This document shows, in pieces, positions 14,152 through 15,832 of a DNA stretch of 15,832 nucleotides. The notes beneath the pieces were generated by a model. It was not told where the DNA came from. It saw only the letters and a list, made by a program, of their open reading frames with translations, and made no database searches. The stretch is from NCBI GenBank assembly GCA_023391005.1, contig JAEWBS010000097.1, positions 1 to 15,832 on the forward strand, given 5' to 3'. The first letter of the stretch is position 1. Each line of letters opens with the position of its first letter. Made by a program: the position numbers and the translations under genes. This stretch comes from Bacillota bacterium. GTDB taxonomy: Bacteria > Bacillota > Clostridia > Oscillospirales > Ruminococcaceae.

Positions 14152-14904
14152 TTACCGGTCGTTCTCGGGCGGGGACGTCTGCGCCTCGATGAGGGCGTAC
14201 AGGCATTCTATGGCGTCGCTCAAGCCTCCCAGCTCGTCGATCAGGCCCTCGGCCACGGCGGAATCACCGTCTAGGGCGGTGCCCATATCCATGACCAGTT
14301 CACCGGTGTTCATCAGGTATTTGCGAAAGCTCTCCTCAGTCATATGAGAGTTTTGCACGACAAAATCGATGATGCGATCCTGCATGCGCTGAAAATAAAA
14401 AAGTGTCTGCGGAACGCCCAGCACCATGCCGTTCATGCGTACGGGATGGATGGTCATGGTGGCGCTGGGGACAATAAACGAGTGTTTAGCACTGCACGCC
14501 AGCGGCACGCCGATCGAGTGTCCGCCGCCGAGCACGAGCGAGACGGTCGGCTTTTTCATGCCTGAGATCAGCTCGGCGAGTGCCAGACCCGCCTCAACGT
14601 CGCCGCCCACGGTGTTGAGGATAATCAGCAGCCCCTCGATGCGCGGGTCCTGCTCAACGGCAACAAGCTGCGGAATGACATGCTCATACTTAGTGGTCTT
14701 GGTCTGGGGGGCGGCATCGTAATGCCCTTCTATCTGGCCGATGATGGTCAGGCAATGGATCGCGTGCTTGCCGCTCATCGGGGTGATCGAACCGGTTTGT
14801 TCAATCTGCTCAATCTGTTTATCCTGCGCTTCGTCCATTTGACGCTGCTGCTCGTTGTCGTTTTCAGCGGGGGTTTGATTATTTGAAGGTTTTTTGTTTG
14901 GCAT
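14152..14904 (-). CDS. tepA: TepA-like ClpP-family serine peptidase
   Basis: The 250-residue protein has a Gln/Glu-rich, probably disordered N-terminus (1-38) and a ClpP/crotonase-fold domain. NTVGGDVEAGLALAELI (97-113) matches the ClpP oxyanion region. The Ser nucleophile is S130 in GGGHSIGVPL, and the His is H153 in MTIHPVRMNG, followed by GVPQT, all typical of TepA/YmfB. In Bacillus subtilis TepA was named a translocation-enhancing protein and has been linked to signal-peptide and spore-protein degradation. It acts in the cytoplasm or at the inner membrane face. ATG 14904 is chosen because GGAGG at 14915-14911 lies 7 bases away; the longer TTG start at 14922 would contain that site. It precedes uppP and spoIIIE on the same strand. 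Confidence 0.88.
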   Translation of the reverse strand: MPNKKPSNNQTPAENDNEQQRQMDEAQDKQIEQIEQTGSITPMSGKHAIHCLTIIGQIEGHYDAAPQTKTTKYEHVIPQLVAVEQDPRIEGLLIILNTVGGDVEAGLALAELISGMKKPTVSLVLGGGHSIGVPLACSAKHSFIVPSATMTIHPVRMNGMVLGVPQTLFYFQRMQDRIIDFVVQNSHMTEESFRKYLMNTGELVMDMGTALDGDSAVAEGLIDELGGLSDAIECLYALIEAQTSPPENDR

Positions 14905-15126
14905 TTGGCATCCTCCGATCAAAATGTGGATGCCTTCATCTTTTCCGCAAATGCATAAGGATATTCAAACATAGGGCGCGCGGGCCGAATACAGCCGCCG
15001 CGTTTAAAAAATAATAGTACAAATAAAAGCTGCACCCGGCGGTGGGCTCTGCGCGTGCTCATGGTATGATTGACCATTGCCAATGGGCGGGCCGCTAAAA
15101 TAGCCGTATAATAGCCGCATTTTAAT

Positions 15127-15152
15127 ATTATACCATAAACCGGAACCGGTTT
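15127..15152 (-). promoter_or_regulatory. Extended -10 promoter with overlapping palindrome, ahead of tepA
   Basis: The minus strand has TGGTATAAT (15135-15127), a perfect extended -10. Immediately upstream, in the spacer, is the inverted repeat AAACCGG (15137-15143)/CCGGTTT (15146-15152), a possible operator. No strong -35 is present. Transcription from about 15120 gives tepA a leader of roughly 215 bases, which contains the short palindrome CCATTGCCAATGG (15074-15086). Apart from these elements and the deaminase terminator, I see nothing in 14905-15228. Confidence 0.5.
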
Positions 15153-15190
15153 AACAGCACAGCCGAAAAAATCTGGCTGCCGTGGCGACT

Positions 15191-15223
15191 TAAAAATGCA
15201 GATGCCCCTCAAGGCATCTGCAT
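15191..15223 (-). terminator. Terminator of the dCMP deaminase gene
   Basis: An 11-base perfect stem (15213-15223 with 15196-15206) and a 6-base loop are followed on the minus strand by TTTTTAA. It begins 5 bases after the deaminase stop codon. Confidence 0.9.
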
Positions 15224-15228
15224 CAAAA

Positions 15229-15720
15229 TCAATAGCCGAGCTTTAAATCCAGCGTCTCGTCGTCGAGCACCCACTGGTCGTAGACCCGTATCACACGAAA
15301 ATCCTCCTTGCTGTCGCGGATGATCACCGTCGCGATACCGGCGTTGATGATCATGCGCTTGCACATGGCGCAGGAGTTGGCGTGCGCGACATAGTCGCCG
15401 GTGGGAACCTCTTTGCCAACCAGATACAGTGTGGCGTCGAGCATGTCGGTTCGGGCGGCGTGGATGATGGCGTTGGCCTCGGCGTGCACCGAGCGGCAAA
15501 GCTCGTAGCGCTCGCCGCGCGGAACATTGAGCCGCTCACGCGCGCAGTAGCCGAGATCCGTGCAGTTGTGGCGGCCGCGCGGCGCGCCGACATAACCGGT
15601 AGAGATAATCTGGTCGTTTTTAACAATAATCGCGCCGAAGAGCCGGCGCAGACAGGTGCCGCGCTCGGCGACCGTTTCGGCAATGTCTAAGTAATAGTTT
15701 ATTTTATCGCGTCTGGTCAT
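15229..15720 (-). CDS. Deoxycytidylate (dCMP) deaminase
   Basis: The 163-residue protein is a zinc cytidine-deaminase-fold enzyme of the dCMP deaminase/ComEB type. Zinc and catalytic residues are HAEANAI (H79, E81) and CAMCKRMIINAGI (C117, C120). Further family features are GAIIVKND with GYVGAPRG and an insert with HNC and C59, which in related enzymes helps bind a second zinc or the nucleotide. It deaminates dCMP to dUMP, feeding thymidylate synthesis. ATG 15720 has GGGAGG on the minus strand 8 bases upstream. It is followed at once by its own terminator, so it ends a transcript. Bacillus subtilis calls its homologue comEB, but no comEA or comEC gene adjoins here. Confidence 0.92.
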   Translation of the reverse strand: MTRRDKINYYLDIAETVAERGTCLRRLFGAIIVKNDQIISTGYVGAPRGRHNCTDLGYCARERLNVPRGERYELCRSVHAEANAIIHAARTDMLDATLYLVGKEVPTGDYVAHANSCAMCKRMIINAGIATVIIRDSKEDFRVIRVYDQWVLDDETLDLKLGY

Positions 15721-15751
15721 GCGCCAAACCTCCCAGGCTGTTTTTATTATT

Positions 15752-15760
15752 TTTATATCA
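15752..15760 (-). promoter_or_regulatory. Extended -10 promoter of the dCMP deaminase gene
   Basis: The minus strand reads TGATATAAA here, an extended -10 without a well-spaced -35. Transcription would start near 15745, giving a leader of about 25 bases with the ribosome binding site. No coding sequence is recognised between 15721 and the window end. Confidence 0.5.
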
Positions 15761-15832
15761 TAAAGTAAAAGCGGCCAAGTTGCAAGCGGTTTAGAATCAT
15801 TTACTTTTGGTCGATATATGGCAATAGGCGTC

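Noticed and set aside
14919..15212. 97-codon minus-strand frame in the gap before tepA
   Set aside because: It begins inside the deaminase terminator, has no ribosome binding site and has a composition unlike its neighbours.

Overview
The window looks like chromosomal DNA of a GC-rich, low-oxygen Gram-positive of the Clostridia, probably Oscillospirales. This is inference from gene content: a SpoIIIE/FtsK translocase next to a TepA-like ClpP-family protein (the Bacillus subtilis tepA-spoIIIE neighbourhood), a NiaR-type regulator, a ComEC-like metallo-beta-lactamase protein with DUF3006, strong GGAGG ribosome binding sites and TTG starts. No tRNA, rRNA, CRISPR array, insertion sequence or phage gene was seen. 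Most of the window is ordinary housekeeping and accessory chromosome.

Layout. Bases 1-2887 (+): the last codons of an ABC transporter ATPase overlap a large ABC-2 type permease, followed by a degenerate sigma-factor-like protein and a strong terminator. Bases 2888-3308 (+): a structured intergenic region with three back-to-back hairpins, then a 70-residue glycine-rich membrane protein. Bases 3331-5040: a cardiolipin synthase on the minus strand, divergent from a conserved HD-domain protein (5040-5699, +). Bases 5789-5846 form a near-ideal bidirectional terminator between that HD gene and a minus-strand operon.

The minus-strand operon runs from 10229 down to 5883: YgiQ-type radical SAM protein, membrane-anchored ComEC-like MBL hydrolase, a DUF3006-NiaR fusion and a small anchored protein of unknown function. 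Its first two junctions are very tight (4-nt overlap, then a 1-nt gap), so translation is probably coupled. Upstream on the same strand lie spoIIIE/ftsK (12865-10376), uppP (13907-13029), tepA (14904-14152) and a dCMP deaminase (15720-15229). These have their own leaders, and terminators can be seen after uppP, after the deaminase and perhaps after tepA.

The most unusual items are the single-ORF fusion of DUF3006 to a NiaR repressor with no internal start codon, the degenerate sigma-like protein co-transcribed with the ABC exporter, a 97-bp imperfect palindrome ahead of uppP, a duplicated promoter-like module ahead of ygiQ, and the three-hairpin leader at 2947-3016. None of these is clear evidence of a new defence or mobile system. 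All function calls come from reading motifs; no database search was possible.
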